Shown piece after piece: positions 49,987 to 62,746 of a stretch of 64,000 nt of DNA. The notes below the pieces were generated by a model, which did not search any database, was not told the origin of the DNA, and saw nothing but the letters and a program-made list of their open reading frames with translations. Position numbers and translations under genes: made by a program. Every line of letters begins with the position of its first letter. Positions within the stretch are counted from its first letter, which is position 1. The DNA is taken from assembly GCA_009192285.1 (NCBI GenBank), contig WBVU01000004.1, positions 1,448,001 through 1,512,000 of the forward strand. Direction: 5' to 3'. The DNA is from Morchella semilibera. Lineage: Eukaryota; Ascomycota; Pezizomycetes; Pezizales; Morchellaceae.

Positions 49987-51736
49987 ATGACCTCGCTACT
50001 CCGTCGCTCCGTTACTGTGGGAGCTCGCGCTGTACGAGCTCCTCGCAACCAATTGAGCTTTCCCCGTAATGCGTACGCCACCCTTTCATCGGCCTCACCA
50101 TACTTCAACAATGAGCCGAGTGGGCCTTCCGTGATGACTCCAATCCCTGGACCCGTATCAAAGAAGGCAATTGATGAGCTAGACTCTGTTTTTGACACAA
50201 GAAGCCTAAACATGATTTGCGATTACGAGAAGAGTGTGGGGAATTATATCGCGGATTTGGACGGTAATGTGGGGTTTTACGTCTATGGCTAAATGCGCGT
50301 ATTTGCTAACCACCCTATGAGTTCCTAGGTGTTGCTGGACGTGTCAGTTCTCTATGCATCAAATGTGCGTTTCTGGTTTGGTTTTTCCCGGTTGGTTGAC
50401 GTATCCATAGGTACTCCCAGATTGCTTCTATCCCGGTTGGCTACAACAATCCGCACCTCCACTCCATTGCCTCTTCTCCAGAGTCGATCAATTTTATAAT
50501 TAATCGCCCAGCCCTCGGTAACTTCCCGCCTGGAAATTGGGCTTCCATTTTGAAAAGTGGAATTCTTTCGGTTGCCCCCAAAGGTTTAAATCAGGTCTTT
50601 ACTGGTATGGCTGGATCAGATGCCATCGAGACATCGTATAAGGCTGCATTTATGTATAGGCGCCGTATTGAGCGAGGCGAAGGTGTGGATTTCACTTCTC
50701 AGGAGATCGAGAGTGCGATGAGGAATCAATCTCCGGGATCCCCAGATCTTGCAATCATGAGCTTTAAGAAGGCATTCCACGGGAGGCTTTTCGGAAGTTT
50801 GAGTACTACTCGGAGTAAACCAGTGCACAAGCTCGATATTCCCGCGTTTGACTGGCCGCAGGCCTCTTTCCCGGTGTTGAAATATCCGCTAGAAGAAAAT
50901 GTTGAAGCGAACAAGAAGGAGGAACAACGCTGTCTTGCGGAGGTTGAGGACATTATAAAATCCTGGCGTTGCCCAATTGCGGCAGTTGTTATCGAACCTA
51001 TCCAATCTGAGGGAGGTGACAACCATGCATCACCAGTATTCTTTCAGGGTCTCCGCGATATCACCAAGAGACATGGCGTACTTTTTATTGTTGATGAGGT
51101 CCAGACAGGTGTAGGTGCTACTGGCAAGTTCTGGGCTCATGAGCATTGGGCACTTGATTCTCCACCTGATATGGTGACTTTCTCCAAGAAAGCACAAACT
51201 GCTGGGTACTACTATGGTAACAGCTTATTGAGACCAAATATGCCTTATAGGCAGTTCAACACCTGGATGGGTGATCCAGTAAGAGCGGTTCTCTTTCGCG
51301 GAATTATTGAAGAGATCCAGAGGTTGGATTTGGTCAAGAATACTGTAAGAGGGGCCTTGGCTTTTAAACTTCTCAAACTAATGAACGGGATTGAATTGAA
51401 AATAGGCCGAGACAGGTGCCCACCTCTACTCAGGTCTCAAAGACCTCGCTTCCAGGTACCCAGACAAGATTCAAAACCTTAGAGGAAAGGACCGTGGGAC
51501 CTTCATCGCCTGGGATACCCCTGGTAGAGACGCTCTCCTAAAAAAGATGAAAACAGTCGGCGTCAATATCGGTGGGTCTGGAGAGTCAGCTGTGAGGCTA
51601 AGGCCTATGCTAGTCTTCCAAAAGCATCATGGTATGTGGACCTATACATGCCCATATAGTTTTAATTGGGTGCTGATTGATATTAACCACAGCCAATATG
51701 TTGCTCGAGAGAATCGAACAAGCTTATAAAACCTAA
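49987..51736 (+). CDS. 4-aminobutyrate aminotransferase (GABA transaminase)
   Basis: PLP enzyme that moves the amino group of GABA to 2-oxoglutarate, giving succinate semialdehyde and glutamate (Uga1/GatA family); first step of the GABA shunt. Exons: 49987-50268, 50329-50342, 50411-51344, 51406-51631, 51693-51736; the frame closes at 499 residues. Exon 2 is only 14 nt (GTGTTGCTGGACGT) and is needed to rebuild DGNVLLDVYSQIASIPVGYN. The intron before it starts with the weak donor GTGGGG. Motifs: GLNQVFTGMAGSDAIETSYK, KKAFHGRLFGSLS, VIEPIQSEGGD, LFIVDEVQTGVGATGKFWAH, and the PLP lysine in TFSKKAQTAG (about residue 358). The Arg-rich N-terminus (MTSLLRRSVTVGARAVRAPR) looks like a mitochondrial presequence, as in animals and some fungi; yeast Uga1 is cytosolic. 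No pathway neighbour is present. Confidence 0.95.
50329..50342 (+). other. 14-nt micro-exon of the GABA transaminase gene
   Basis: Bounded by CCTAG on the left and GTCAGT on the right. It encodes Val-Leu-Leu-Asp plus two bases of the next Val codon, restoring the conserved NVLLDVY. Without it the reading frame and the conserved motif are both lost. Confidence 0.8.
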
Positions 51737-53815
51737 GGTTGTATGTGTGGTGCTGGTAAGGTGATGGAGAGGAATCATTCTCTTGATAGCGTTGGTAATG
51801 ATAGCTCACGTAATTATGATTTCTTTTTCTTTTTTTTTTTTTTTTTTTTGATATATATCTCTTGAAACATGACCTCTATTCTTCTAAACGCCATTACGAT
51901 TTGAACATATGGTTTGTTTTCTCCAACATTTTTCACATACTATCACTCGGCAACCAGTACCAAATTTGTGCGTATCTACAAGTATGGCACTGCATTTTTG
52001 CATTTTGCTTGTCTTGAACCCCTGGATCCGTTGCCACGTCATGGTATCTCTTCTTTTCATTCCATCAGTAGGAAAATTGATCTAGAGGAGAAGGGGATGT
52101 AATACATGTAGAATGCATATAGATGTTCTAAGCACCGGTGGTACATGTACGTACATATGCGTATGTGCGAACATATATGCATGTACATACTTACGTTTTT
52201 ATATGGGTAGCGTATTTGCTTTCTCAGAATACCCACATGTAGATTGACTGTGCGTACTTGCACTCCCACAACCGAGTCATCTGTGGTACCGACGATCATC
52301 CAGCTACATACAGTGCTGCAGGCTGGCTAGGGCGTCCACATCAATACCGCACTCCACACTCATATTAGAGTAGATACACACCCTTGTAAGCTAAACACCT
52401 CCGGTCGGCATTTATTTCAAAGCTGTCCAAATTATAGACGACATATCATCTTTCAATAGATTCTCCTGCGTCTCCCGCAATTGCGTATAAAATCTGCCTT
52501 TTTGCGGCGCACTGACCTATAATCTGATAGAGCGTGATATCCTGGATCATGATCACTCATCGGGTGTGTTGGGGTGACAGGTGCATGCCTGCGTGTGGGA
52601 GCTGTAAGATGGTAACTCTGCTGTTAGGATGGGTTAGGGATGGCTTTCTGGGCACTCCGGCTAAACTCTTTGTTTGTTCGTAGTTGCCCCGCAGCTTGGG
52701 GTATCTCTCTCCCTCTCCTCTTCTGATATCGACTGGTTTTTTTTTTCTTCGCTTCTGCTTTCTTTCTTCTTCTGTGTTGGTTTTGAAGCCACCGGGGCAG
52801 CATGTAAAGAGATTGGTATTGGTTGAGCAAATGAAAGATTACTTCGACTGGACAGACCACTCTATCTGTACATGTTGTGCTCTACGTACGTGTGCTGCAT
52901 AGAACAATCTTCGGGGGCATGCACAACCTATCTGATACACTGTCATGCTAACGACTGATGCGTTTGATTCGTGATGCAGTATCCCACCCAATTGGGAGAT
53001 GCGATGAAAGAGAAACTTCCTTCCCTCTTCTCCCTCCCCCTCATCGCCTCCCCACCTGACCTTTGGTCAACATCCGATGTGTCATAAAAGATACCAGCTA
53101 ATACTCCTCAGATGCAGGTATAGGAAAAAGCTTTACCATACTGAGATTTTATAGGTCGAGGCTTCATGAAACACCCGTTGATACTAAATGTAATCGGCCG
53201 GGGTTTCATGATATACATGTATGTATAAACAGACGTCATAGTGCCGAATAGGAGTACCAACCTCGCCAGGTACGCGCGAGTGATTATGTATGATTCAATT
53301 GCAGGTTATGAAGACCCTGCTGCAATTGGCTACTAAAATGTGTGTGCAAGTATCTTCGGCATTGATCTAAATACTTAGCTGTACACCGATACCGTTTTTT
53401 TATTAGTGAGTTATCAGAAAGGCAATCTAGTGTGACATTCGGAAAATCTTGAGCATAGGACGTTTAATTCTAAAGGCAGTTAGTTAGCACAAGGTCATAA
53501 GTAAGATGCAGGTACAAGACAATAATTCGAGTTTTAACAGTCAATATGCCTGCTCCGATCAATCCAAGGCGAGCGTACTTACCGGTATCCCCATCTCACC
53601 GAGGTGTCTCAGTAACCACCCACAATTAACATATCACAAACATACATATATCTGTGTTACTAGATATTTTCCCTAGACCCCTGAAATTTACAAACTCTTG
53701 GAGCGCATAATTGGGCTAAGGATACTATATCGCGTGATGTGTAATCAATCCTATAATATCTAGTGCTGTACGTAATTAATATCCCTCTTAAAGATCTGAG
53801 ATATATATATATTTT

Positions 53816-53818
<3 letters not shown>

Positions 53819-53861
<43 letters not shown>
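53819..53861. repeat. T27-A16 back-to-back homopolymer tract
   Basis: 27 T are followed directly by 16 A. It can fold into a perfect 16-bp A/T hairpin. It could be a joint of two oppositely oriented poly(A)-tailed insertions, replication slippage, or an assembly artefact. Confidence 0.8.
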
Positions 53862-55038
53862 GAAAATGTCTGACTATAACATAAGGGCTGGGTTCTGGGT
53901 GGTAGCCCCCATGATCATAATGTCTTTATATATATTGTCGGTCTTTCTTCACTGCCAGATGAAACTCCTCCACCTTTGGGGTTACCCGTGTCACTTACGG
54001 AGCATGCCATATGACAGAAGCAGCCGCCACTTATAATAAAGCTAAGAGATTGTGGTAGTTCAGCGCATTTGTGATCTCACAGTTTTGTCTTCCGTAGTTC
54101 TCCCCTCCTCCGTAATTCTCCGATTGATATGGGGTCTTGGTAGTGGTGTATCTAAACCACCTTGAACTCCCGTGTTTTGTTGCTGATATCGGTTCTATAT
54201 ATATGTGCATATGTAATATTGGGTTTCATTAGAGCGGGTGATCTATGGTGATTCAAGGTTCGGGACTCGATGAACACCTGACAATAGTAGGTGACAATTA
54301 TCAACGATATAAAAGATAATGCCTGGGACTGGAAGTACTGCTGCTGCAGAGACCCTTAATCAATCACACAATGATAATCCATGTCCGGGAATCAGGCACA
54401 CCAATTCAAGAGCGGCTCTGCTGCAGTTTCAATAATAAACTCTTGGCAAGGCTGATCACTTCGTTAAGGTTTGCTTGAGTTGCAGCTTGCCAGATAGGTA
54501 GATCTTCGGAAAGCAGATCGGCTTCCCATGCGTTTTTCCGAATCGTCCAGTTACATATATCTACCTACATGTACTTATATACATTATAACCAGACATACG
54601 AGGGTATTTTGCTCACGTGTGTACCCATGACATAACATTGAAAGTACAATATTCTATATACATGTTAAATTGTAAGTCTGTCAGAATATCGATTATAATC
54701 ATTGACCTTTCATGTACGCTTGTACTTTATTAAGTCCATGTAGGTACATAATGCACATGTAGCATATACGGTAATTCCGGTGCCCATCACGTCAGATTAC
54801 AGAATTTCAACGATAAGAGCTCACTTGGTCACATTCAGCTACATACCTGTTGTTCTATGACTAAAAGGAATATATTAGCGGATCTGTTCATAGTGGACCA
54901 CACTACGCTTAAGTCCTATCTGGATGTGCCACTTCTATATATTCTTTACTACTACTACTCTACTCTAGATATATAGTGCAAGGAGGGTTGCGCGGCCATG
55001 TTGGTAGATTCTGTAGCTCTTGAGAAGCTATGTCTACT

Positions 55039-55063
55039 CTCTTTCTTTCTTTCTTTCTTTCTC
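55039..55063. repeat. (CTTT)n microsatellite
   Basis: About six CTTT units, followed by further pyrimidines to 55075, in non-coding DNA. Confidence 0.8.
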
Positions 55064-56459
55064 TTTTTTTCTTTCAGAAGGTCGTGGTCCGTGGAGTGGC
55101 ATTAAAGGTTGGGGTTGATACATCCTATAACGGCCCGCATATGTACATGTATCTTCGGCAAAACTGCACCACTTTAACTGGGATGTGCAGACCCAGAAAT
55201 AAAAAAAAAAATAGAAATAAAAAAAAAAAAACCCTACATTCCTCCCCTGTCTGCAGATTATAGACCAGATACGAATTTTTAATAGAGAGATTGGTATGAG
55301 ATAGGGTATGTGGTGGCGTAAAGGGGGTAGCTACATGTAGTTAAATGCCAAAAAGTACTACCATCCATTATCTATGATCTGTGCTCTACATGAATTTAGC
55401 CATTGAGATGCTGATATATCGCAATGAGGGAATCTACCTCTAAGAGAAGGTCGTAGTTGCGGGATCACGATGTATGGGATCATCTGTATCATAATTTACT
55501 CTAGCGGAGAGTGTCCAGGGGAGTTCGTATAAATTTTGCGAGGGTTTAAAGACTTGGTTAGTATCGAATGCTCTGATTTCCATTTGCACCAAACATACAC
55601 GTGGATTTGAATACACAGATTCACAGACGAAGAGCTGTGTGCGGGGAGGTATGCATAAGTACATGTAATTAATAAACAGCGCAACTGCGCCTCGGACAAC
55701 ATCCCGGGGTAAAATAACGCAAATACAACTCCTCTTAATTCGGTGCTTTTTACAAGTGGGGAGGATGCGGAGGAAGCGACGATGCGGAACGACGAATGCC
55801 CTAAAAGTCTCAGACTAAAGGTTATACTATAAATGTGTTAAGGCTGAGATATATTTGCAATTGTAGATAGCTAGCGCCGGGCTTGAATCCACGTCTCTCG
55901 GACGCAAAGGTTTAAATAGGACAAATGATTGTAGTTAATACGTCTATAGCTACTTAAGTAGCTATGTATGATATTTAAGTCATCACAACGATTGTAAATG
56001 CTCGCTTTATAATTAAATGTGTTAGAGGCTGTTGGTTATAATTTTCATTTCAGGATTCTCTTACGTCTCACAGTAAGATACAGTCTGAAAACGGAAATCG
56101 ATGGTTATGTCCTGATTTTAGGGTACGGTAGAAAAATTGGTCTGCCACTGACAACACAAACGTATGCAATATGCGTATATCTCAGAATACCTCATATCTC
56201 AGACCGGGTAGTTATTATCATGTGGCACTCAAAACGCTTGGCGGCGGGAGCTCCCCTCGGTGGATCATGCTCCGTGTTCAGATCGAGACGACATCTGGTT
56301 CCTGGCAACATCATCATCTGTGGCTCAACGCATCGCATTTTCCATTATTCAAAATCCAACAGCTTGCTGGCATAGCTACCTGCCTCGCACAGGCGAATAT
56401 ACACCCCGCTTTGATTTAGGGAAAGGGAAAGAAACTAGAATTAAAGCGTCAAAAGACTA

Positions 56460-58992
56460 ATGGCGTCAACAGAAAATGGAAACCGGGAAGGAAAGAACGG
56501 GGAGGGAAGGCCATCAGGAGATCACTCTAATGGGAATCTGCGAAGGTCATTAGATAACGAGATGTCACCACAGACGAGCGCTTTCCAGTCGGCTGTAGCA
56601 GCCTGGAGGAGTAAGCTTCTTGTTTTCCTGATGAGAAGGTCAACTCTGACAGCATTGGGTGGACAGACATTGATCTCTCGACACTACAGAAGTCTCTCGA
56701 CACCACAGCGACTGACATAGTAAGTAGTCAGAAGGAAAACCTGGTTGAGCGCAAGGAGCTGGCGCAAAAGACAAAAGAGTATAAAAAGCTCGGCGATGAG
56801 GGTAAGAAAGAGGAGTGGAAAGGCCTACTGAAGTGTAAGTGATTAACTAGCCTTGTTACGATTTCATACACAATATTAATACGTTCACAGCGTACCAGAC
56901 ATTCATTGACCATTTAACAACTTCAAAAAAGGCCACTGAGACCGCCTTCCTTAATCTCTACCAATCTTTATCCGAGGCGCCGGATCCGTATCCTCTCTTG
57001 GAGGCAACAATTGATTCACTCCTATCGCTCTCCGATATGCAGGCATTAACGAGGGATAACAACTCGTTGAACTCTACAGTCACACGTCTCTCAAGTCAGA
57101 TAGCAAATCTGGAGGCGTCCATGGCTTCCAAAAATAAAGAGATCGAAAACTTAAAGCAGGAGAAGGAAGAAGAAGTGAAAAAAGCTGAGGAAGTTTGGCG
57201 AGGCGTCATAGACGAAAAGACTAGGAATTGGGAAGGAAAAGAGAAAGCTCTCTTAGATAAACTAGAACATCAAGAAAGCGTTTTGAAAGAAATAAAGGCC
57301 AGCTACGAGGTTTCTCAGCGTATGGGACCTCGAGGTGCCGGCGGCGCTGAAGAAGACGGCTTGGCCAAAGAAAGAATGGCGGAATTTGAGATTCTTTCTC
57401 GCGATTTAGAAAGGACTACTTTGAGATTAGCGGAGGTGGAGGGACGGAATGAACAGCTAAGGCTTGAGTTGGCAAACGCGCAAAGTCAGGAAGGACATTC
57501 CACTACTAGCAATAAAAATTCCGAGAATGAAGAAGACCCTATGATAGCTAGGCTACAAGGGGAAAATGCCACTTTATTAAGGAGACTTGAAAATACCAGT
57601 GCTCAGGCAGGGAACGAAAAGAAAGAATGGGAAAGGAAGATAAGGGGACTTGAGAGAACTATAGATGACCTGAAGAATGATAAAGACGTTCTAAAAGAGA
57701 AAATGGCGAAGTGGGGTGATTACGAAGAGGTGCGCAGGGAACTGGAAATATTGAAGGTTTGTGATCTAGCTTACTTACCCACAAGATACATTCAATGGTT
57801 GAAAGCCATGAAAATTATCATTCAAGGATTAAGTGCTGATTCTTGGTAGTCAATCGAATTTTCAACAGGGGATGAAGAAGAGGATGGTGACGATTTCCTA
57901 GATTTCTCCAAGACCGGGACTGCGGATAGAGAGGAAAGTGGGAGGAGGGCAAAGGGCGGAAAGGAAACATTGGAGCAAATGTTACTTGCAAGAAACAAGA
58001 AACTTGGAAGCGACCTAACAGTATTACGTGTTTCCCATGACGAGCTCTCGAGCCGTCTACAAAATCTCCAACAGACGCTAGATTCTACAACCTCTGAGCT
58101 TGTTTCAGCTCGCTCATTAAATGAAAAGTTGGAGAACGATCTTCTGAAATTTCAGCAAGAAACTCAGCATTCATCAGCCCTTTCTGTAGCAGGAACATAC
58201 GTTTCGCGGTACCCATCGGCCCAATCAATTGCGCATGGGTCCTCGCGACGGATTTCGCCAACGTCCTCTATAATCTCGGGTGTCATACCCCACTCAGCAT
58301 CGCACGTCTCATTAGCAGGTCTTCGTGCAGGTGAAGGTGAAAACTACGGTAGTGGAAGCGGCATACTACCAATGGTTACGGCTCAACGTGATAGATTCAA
58401 GCAAAAGAACCAACAGCTTGAAGATGATCTCTCCCGAGCCCATGGTACAATCTCAAACCTACGCCAGGAGGTGGCATCTTTACAGAAAGACAACCTCCAA
58501 CTCTATGAGAAGACCCGATATATCTCCTCATATTCACGTCAGCCGGTCACCGCCAGTGCTGCTGGCTCGAGTTCTGGATTTGGAGCAAACCCAAATTCAG
58601 CATCTACGTTGCGCTCATCCGATAACTCTGGGGGACTTTCAATCGATCGGTATAGACAAGCTTACGAAGCGAATATATCACCTTTTGAAGCATTTAGAGG
58701 GAGAGAGTCGGCAAGAGCGTTTCGCCGTATGGGAGTGGTGGAACGTGTTATATATTCGCTGACAAGAGTTGTGCTTGCGAATAGAACAAGTAGGAATTTG
58801 TTTGCGGGGTATTGTGTTCTATTACACCTACTCATGTTTTCAATGCTTTATTATACTGGGACAGCGGAGGTAGAAAAACATCTTACGGGAATGGCTGGAG
58901 AGGGCATCGCAGCAAGTATGGCAGCGGCCGCGGGTGAGGCAGGTGGATTAGATCACGGGGATTGGCATCCTGAAGGCTTTGATGGGAAGTAA
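56460..58992 (+). CDS. COY1: Golgi coiled-coil membrane protein CASP/Coy1
   Basis: CASP-family golgin, a C-terminally anchored protein that helps tether vesicles within the Golgi stack. Exons are 56460-56610, 56667-56834, 56891-57756 and 57850-58992; the frame closes at 775 residues. The N-terminus after splicing reads AWRNIDLSTLQKSLDTTATD, the conserved family start. Long heptad-rich coiled coils fill residues about 60-620 (for example LRLAEVEGRNEQLRLELANA). Near the C-terminus is the CASP signature YRQAYEANISPFEAFRGRES, then GVVERVIYSLTRVVLANRTS. It is followed by one membrane segment (NLFAGYCVLLHLLMFSMLYY) and a short lumenal tail. A microexon-like donor at 56611 (AGGA/GTAAGC) fits the phase. 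It is followed on the same strand by the patatin-domain lipase. Confidence 0.94.
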
Positions 58993-59227
58993 GGGGGTGT
59001 TGTGTTTTCCAATTTACGTGAAATATCTAAAACACTAGAACAAACTTACTTTAATACGGGTTGTGATGGATAATGGATTATGTATGAAAATTGTAGCTTC
59101 CCCAGGGCAGCACATCGAGTGAGACAGCATGATTCACTTTGCCGGCCCGTGCCTTGCCAAGACGGAACGATCATCCAGGGCCAGGGTCAGGGTCGTCCCA
59201 TTTGTTTAATCTTAGTGCCCCAACGAA

Positions 59228-59336
59228 AAGTAGGACCGGGATTTGAACCCCACAAGCCAGTGACGCAGTTACCAGTATTGTGCAGCTTTCTCCAAGATCC
59301 CGATCCTCTCCCTCATCTACTCGACCACTTCATACA
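59228..59336 (-). repeat. tRNA-like, SINE-like sequence
   Basis: On the minus strand a perfect B-box/T-loop (GGGGTTCAAATCCC) is followed by GGTCCTACTTTTC, which includes a short T4 terminator. About 75 nt upstream is the A-box-like TGGTCGAGTAGATG. The acceptor arms AGTGG and CCTACT pair partly, one pair being wobble. No clear anticodon stem. I read it as a decayed tRNA or a tRNA-derived short interspersed repeat. Confidence 0.4.
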
Positions 59337-59371
59337 ACTTCAACACCATCGCCATCTGCCCACCCAGTGCC

Positions 59372-59401
59372 ATAGATATTTACTTTAAAGTAAATATCTA
59401 T
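59372..59401. repeat. Perfect 30-bp palindrome
   Basis: Reads ATAGATATTTACTTT followed directly by its exact reverse complement, with no spacer. It lies 36 bp from the tRNA-like repeat and 250 bp before the lipase ATG. Confidence 0.95.
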
Positions 59402-59653
59402 CGCTTACTGTTTAAATTAAGAAGAAAAGGGGACAAGGTTTATCATCTGATTTCGTCAGTCTCGTGTTCTCTGGCTTAGCTTTCGCCACATGCCATCCCA
59501 ATTTTCACAGCTGTCACACCAATAGCTAGAACGGACGTCTTAAGTCAAGCTTCGTCCACATTACCCCTCTCAGGGACATAGTTATACATTTTATGAACCC
59601 TTTCTTTCTATCTCTCTTTATTTCGTATGAACAGACGAGAAAATATAGATACC

Positions 59654-62311
59654 ATGGCACCCTCTAACAAACACGAAGCCCTACCAGATGGTGACACAAA
59701 CTTTGTCAACCCAGATGGTAAGTGTTACATCCCCGCCACAATGCCAGGAATTCTGAAGGGACCAGAAGACAATTTTAACAGCGTTTTGTATAACTGCAGA
59801 CATTGCCGCCTTTGCTCGAGCTGTCCATGCCCCGGACGTTCCCGAAGACGATTTTATCACAGCTTTAAATGACTGGCGCCCTGTTCACCAACGCATCCGA
59901 CGAAAGAAGACATCCGTGAAAAAACGGCCAAGAAGAGGTAAAGATGAGACAAGGGAGGGGTTCGGTTACCAGGTTTTCAAATGGCCATTGTTAGGTTTCG
60001 TATTTACCTGGATTGCGATATTATCGTAAGAGCCCCCTTTAAGATTGCCGGTGGTGCTAGGTGGGAGGGTTACTGACTTGGGCAACTCTTAGTATTTTTT
60101 ATGTGTTGACTAGATTCTATATCTCACAGTATGAGTACTGGGTTACCTGGCGTGGGCGTCGCGAGAAACTACGGAGGAAACTGCGATCGGCTAACAGCTA
60201 TGAGGACTGGAAGATTGCCGCAAAGGAGTTGGACACGTATCTTGGTTCTGATTCTTGGAAATCTGATGAAGCGTTTGCGTATTACGACTATAAAACCATC
60301 AAGAAAGCTACTACAGACATGTCTAGACTCCGACAGCGGGCCGAGGATGAGAGCTGGATGGGGGTAGCGGAGACAAATGGGGAAAAAAATGACAAGAGCA
60401 TTTCAGCTGTGGGTGAGCTGAGGAGTCTTGTGGAACTCTGCGTTAAGAGTAATTTTGGAGGTATTGAGAGCTTTAGGCTATATTCTCAAACCTACTACGG
60501 GACAAAGGATAGAGTTCAACAGTATGTTGAGGAGGGTATGGTGCTTCTAAGCCGTTTAAAAGCATGTGACTAACTTAAGTGTAGTTGAAAAAAGTTTAAG
60601 GTTTCTTTTAGAAACAAACTCCCTCAGCATGGATGATAAGAGGCTGCTGTTTAAACACTTATCGAGCAATTATGGTCGTACAGCTTTGTGTTTATCTGGA
60701 GGTGCTTCTTTTGCGTATGCTTACCCTTAGACCCCCACTTAACAGCCTCAGACGCGCATGCTGACCTGAGAATTCAGATATTATCACTTCGGAGTTGTCA
60801 AAGCCCATCTGGACGCCGATCTCCTACCTACAGTTATCACTGGCACTTCCGGCGGTGCGTTAGTGGCTGCACTGGTATGCACAAGAACAGACGAGGAACT
60901 TAAAAAATTACTAGTTCCAGCACTAGCGAACAAAATTACAGGTTGTCATGATAGTACCTTGACATGGTTCAAGCGTTGGTGGAAAACCGGCGCACGATTT
61001 GACAGTGTTGATTGGGCAGAGAGATGCTGCTGGTTCACCAGAGGCAGTATGACGTTCAAAGAGGCGTACGAGCGTACAGGGAGAATACTCAATATCTCTT
61101 GTATCCCGTCTGATCCACATTCGCCATCTTTGCTCCTCAATTACCTCACTGCCCCTGATTGTTGCATATTCTCCGCTGTCCTAGCTTCGGCTGCAGTTCC
61201 AGGAATACTGAATCCCGTTGTTTTGATGACCAAAACTAAGTCTGGTACCATAGCACCATTCTCATTTGGTCATAAGTGGAAGGACGGCTCCCTCCGCACA
61301 GATATCCCACTTAAGGCACTGAATTCCCACTTTAATGTAAACTTCAGCATTGTGAGCCAAGTAAACCCCCACGTTTCTGTATTCTTTTTTTCTTCTCGTG
61401 GATCCGTGGGTCGACCCGTCACGCACCGTAGAGGAAAAGGGTGGAGAGGAGGATTTCTTGGCAGTGCAGTGGAACAATACCTCAAACTCGACATGGCAAA
61501 ATGGCTCAAAGTTCTCCGGCATCTCGAGCTATTGCCTAGGCCATTGAGTCAGGATTGGAGCAGTGTGTTTTTGCAGAAATTCGATGGGAATATTACTATC
61601 TGGCCAAAGACAAGCTTCACTCAGCTCCGTTATATCTTGACTGACCCGACTGAGGAGCGGTTGGAGAATATGCTCATTGTCGGACAAAGGTGTACATTCC
61701 CGAAGCTAAAGTTTATCTCAAATAGGCTACGGATTGAGAGGTTGGTAAACCAGGGGAGACAGATGACGCGCAGTAAGAACGCCGAGCTAGAGCAGCATAC
61801 ACCTCCAGCTGAGTTACACGGCAGTATAAATGGCGGGAATATTCGGAAGCGAAGCTTTCAAAGTGGCTCTTTGCAATCGCGTAGGGCACATTCAGAAGGC
61901 GGGGAAGCTACCCAGTACCCAGAAAGCCCAACCGCACGGTTATCTTCGTGGTTTTCTCAATGGAATGGCAGCACTGCTTCTTCCGAGGATGGACAACGGA
62001 GTCTTGGGTCAAACAGAACAAGGTCATTTGGTTCTGGGGGAAGGAGAACAAGTTTTAATGATAAATTCAAAGAGATTGGGAACCAAGGGAGGGTCTTCTT
62101 TGATGATTCGGAATTTACGGGAAGTAGTGCCAGTACTACGAGCGGGGAGGAGACAGAAGACAGAGAAGTTAAGGAGAAAGCCGATAGAGACACCGAGGGT
62201 GAAGAGGATGACGGTGGTGAAGACGAAGAGGTAGTTTTGGGTTATGATCGGTCAGGAACAGAGAAATTCCAGGCTGACGCATTGGGAGGCGCGACAGGTG
62301 TTGCGCCCTGA
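59654..62311 (+). CDS. Patatin-domain triacylglycerol lipase (Tgl3/4/5-SDP1 type)
   Basis: Serine hydrolase of the patatin family; relatives break down triacylglycerol at lipid droplets and have lysophospholipid acyltransferase activity. Exons: 59654-59717, 59800-60025, 60093-60535, 60585-60714, 60778-62311; the frame closes at 798 residues. I chose ATG 59654 (context ACCATGG) over an in-frame ATG at 59627. A membrane segment is rebuilt across intron 2 (WPLLGFVFTWIAILSIFYVL). The DUF3336-type region (YEDWKIAAKELDTYLGSDSW) precedes the patatin domain. That domain has the oxyanion glycine loop LCLSGGASFAYYHFGVV, the nucleophile elbow GTSGG (Ser about 312) and the catalytic Asp in KWKDGSLRTDIP (Asp about 457). 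NPHVSVFFFSSRG and PTSFTQLR-like segments follow. The tail is acidic and Ser-rich. The intron at 60536-60584 is only 49 nt. It lies downstream of CASP on the same strand. Confidence 0.93.
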
Positions 62312-62746
62312 ACACTTTGCGTTTTTGAAATCTCAAATTTCTTTTTGGAAAACTTGCGTCTATTTCCTTCATCTCTTATAAGGCTTGCATTCTTTGGAGT
62401 TTCTACTTCTATATTTTTCATTTGTCAAGTGAGTTCGACTTAAGGTGCTAAGGGACGTTTTATATTGGAAACAGTATTCATTCATAGAATTTCTTTTGTA
62501 TTTTGTTTTAATTATTATAAAAATAATTTTGGTACATGATTCCAAGAGACACGATTTATCACTCGATATTTAGAGTAAACTCTGGGATGTTCAACCAATG
62601 GGTTGGTATTGTGGTACGCTGGGTATGTAGTTGGGACCGGGAAAAATACCCCCCCCCCAAATATCCACGAGTTTAGGAAATACAAGTGGAATGCGGCCTC
62701 CGACCGCATATATAGCCATATACATTCCACTCCGTAATAATTCATC

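Larger units (their letters stand above)
51737..56459. other. 4.7 kb gene-free spacer
   Basis: No supported gene. It contains T- and A-runs, (CTTT)n at about 55039-55063, and a T27-A16 tract (53819-53861). TACATGTA octamers lie at 52103, 52142, 53214, 54566, 55144, 55332 and 55660. The right end is the promoter of the CASP gene. Confidence 0.55.
58993..59653. other. Spacer with tRNA-like sequence and a 30-bp palindrome
   Basis: Between the CASP and lipase genes. The two elements have separate entries; the rest is 3' flank and promoter, with a CT-rich stretch just before the lipase start. Confidence 0.5.

Noticed and set aside
55868-55912. tRNA T-arm-like GGCTTGAATCC / GGATTCAAGCC
   Set aside because: The flanking bases do not form a T stem in either orientation and no A box is in range.
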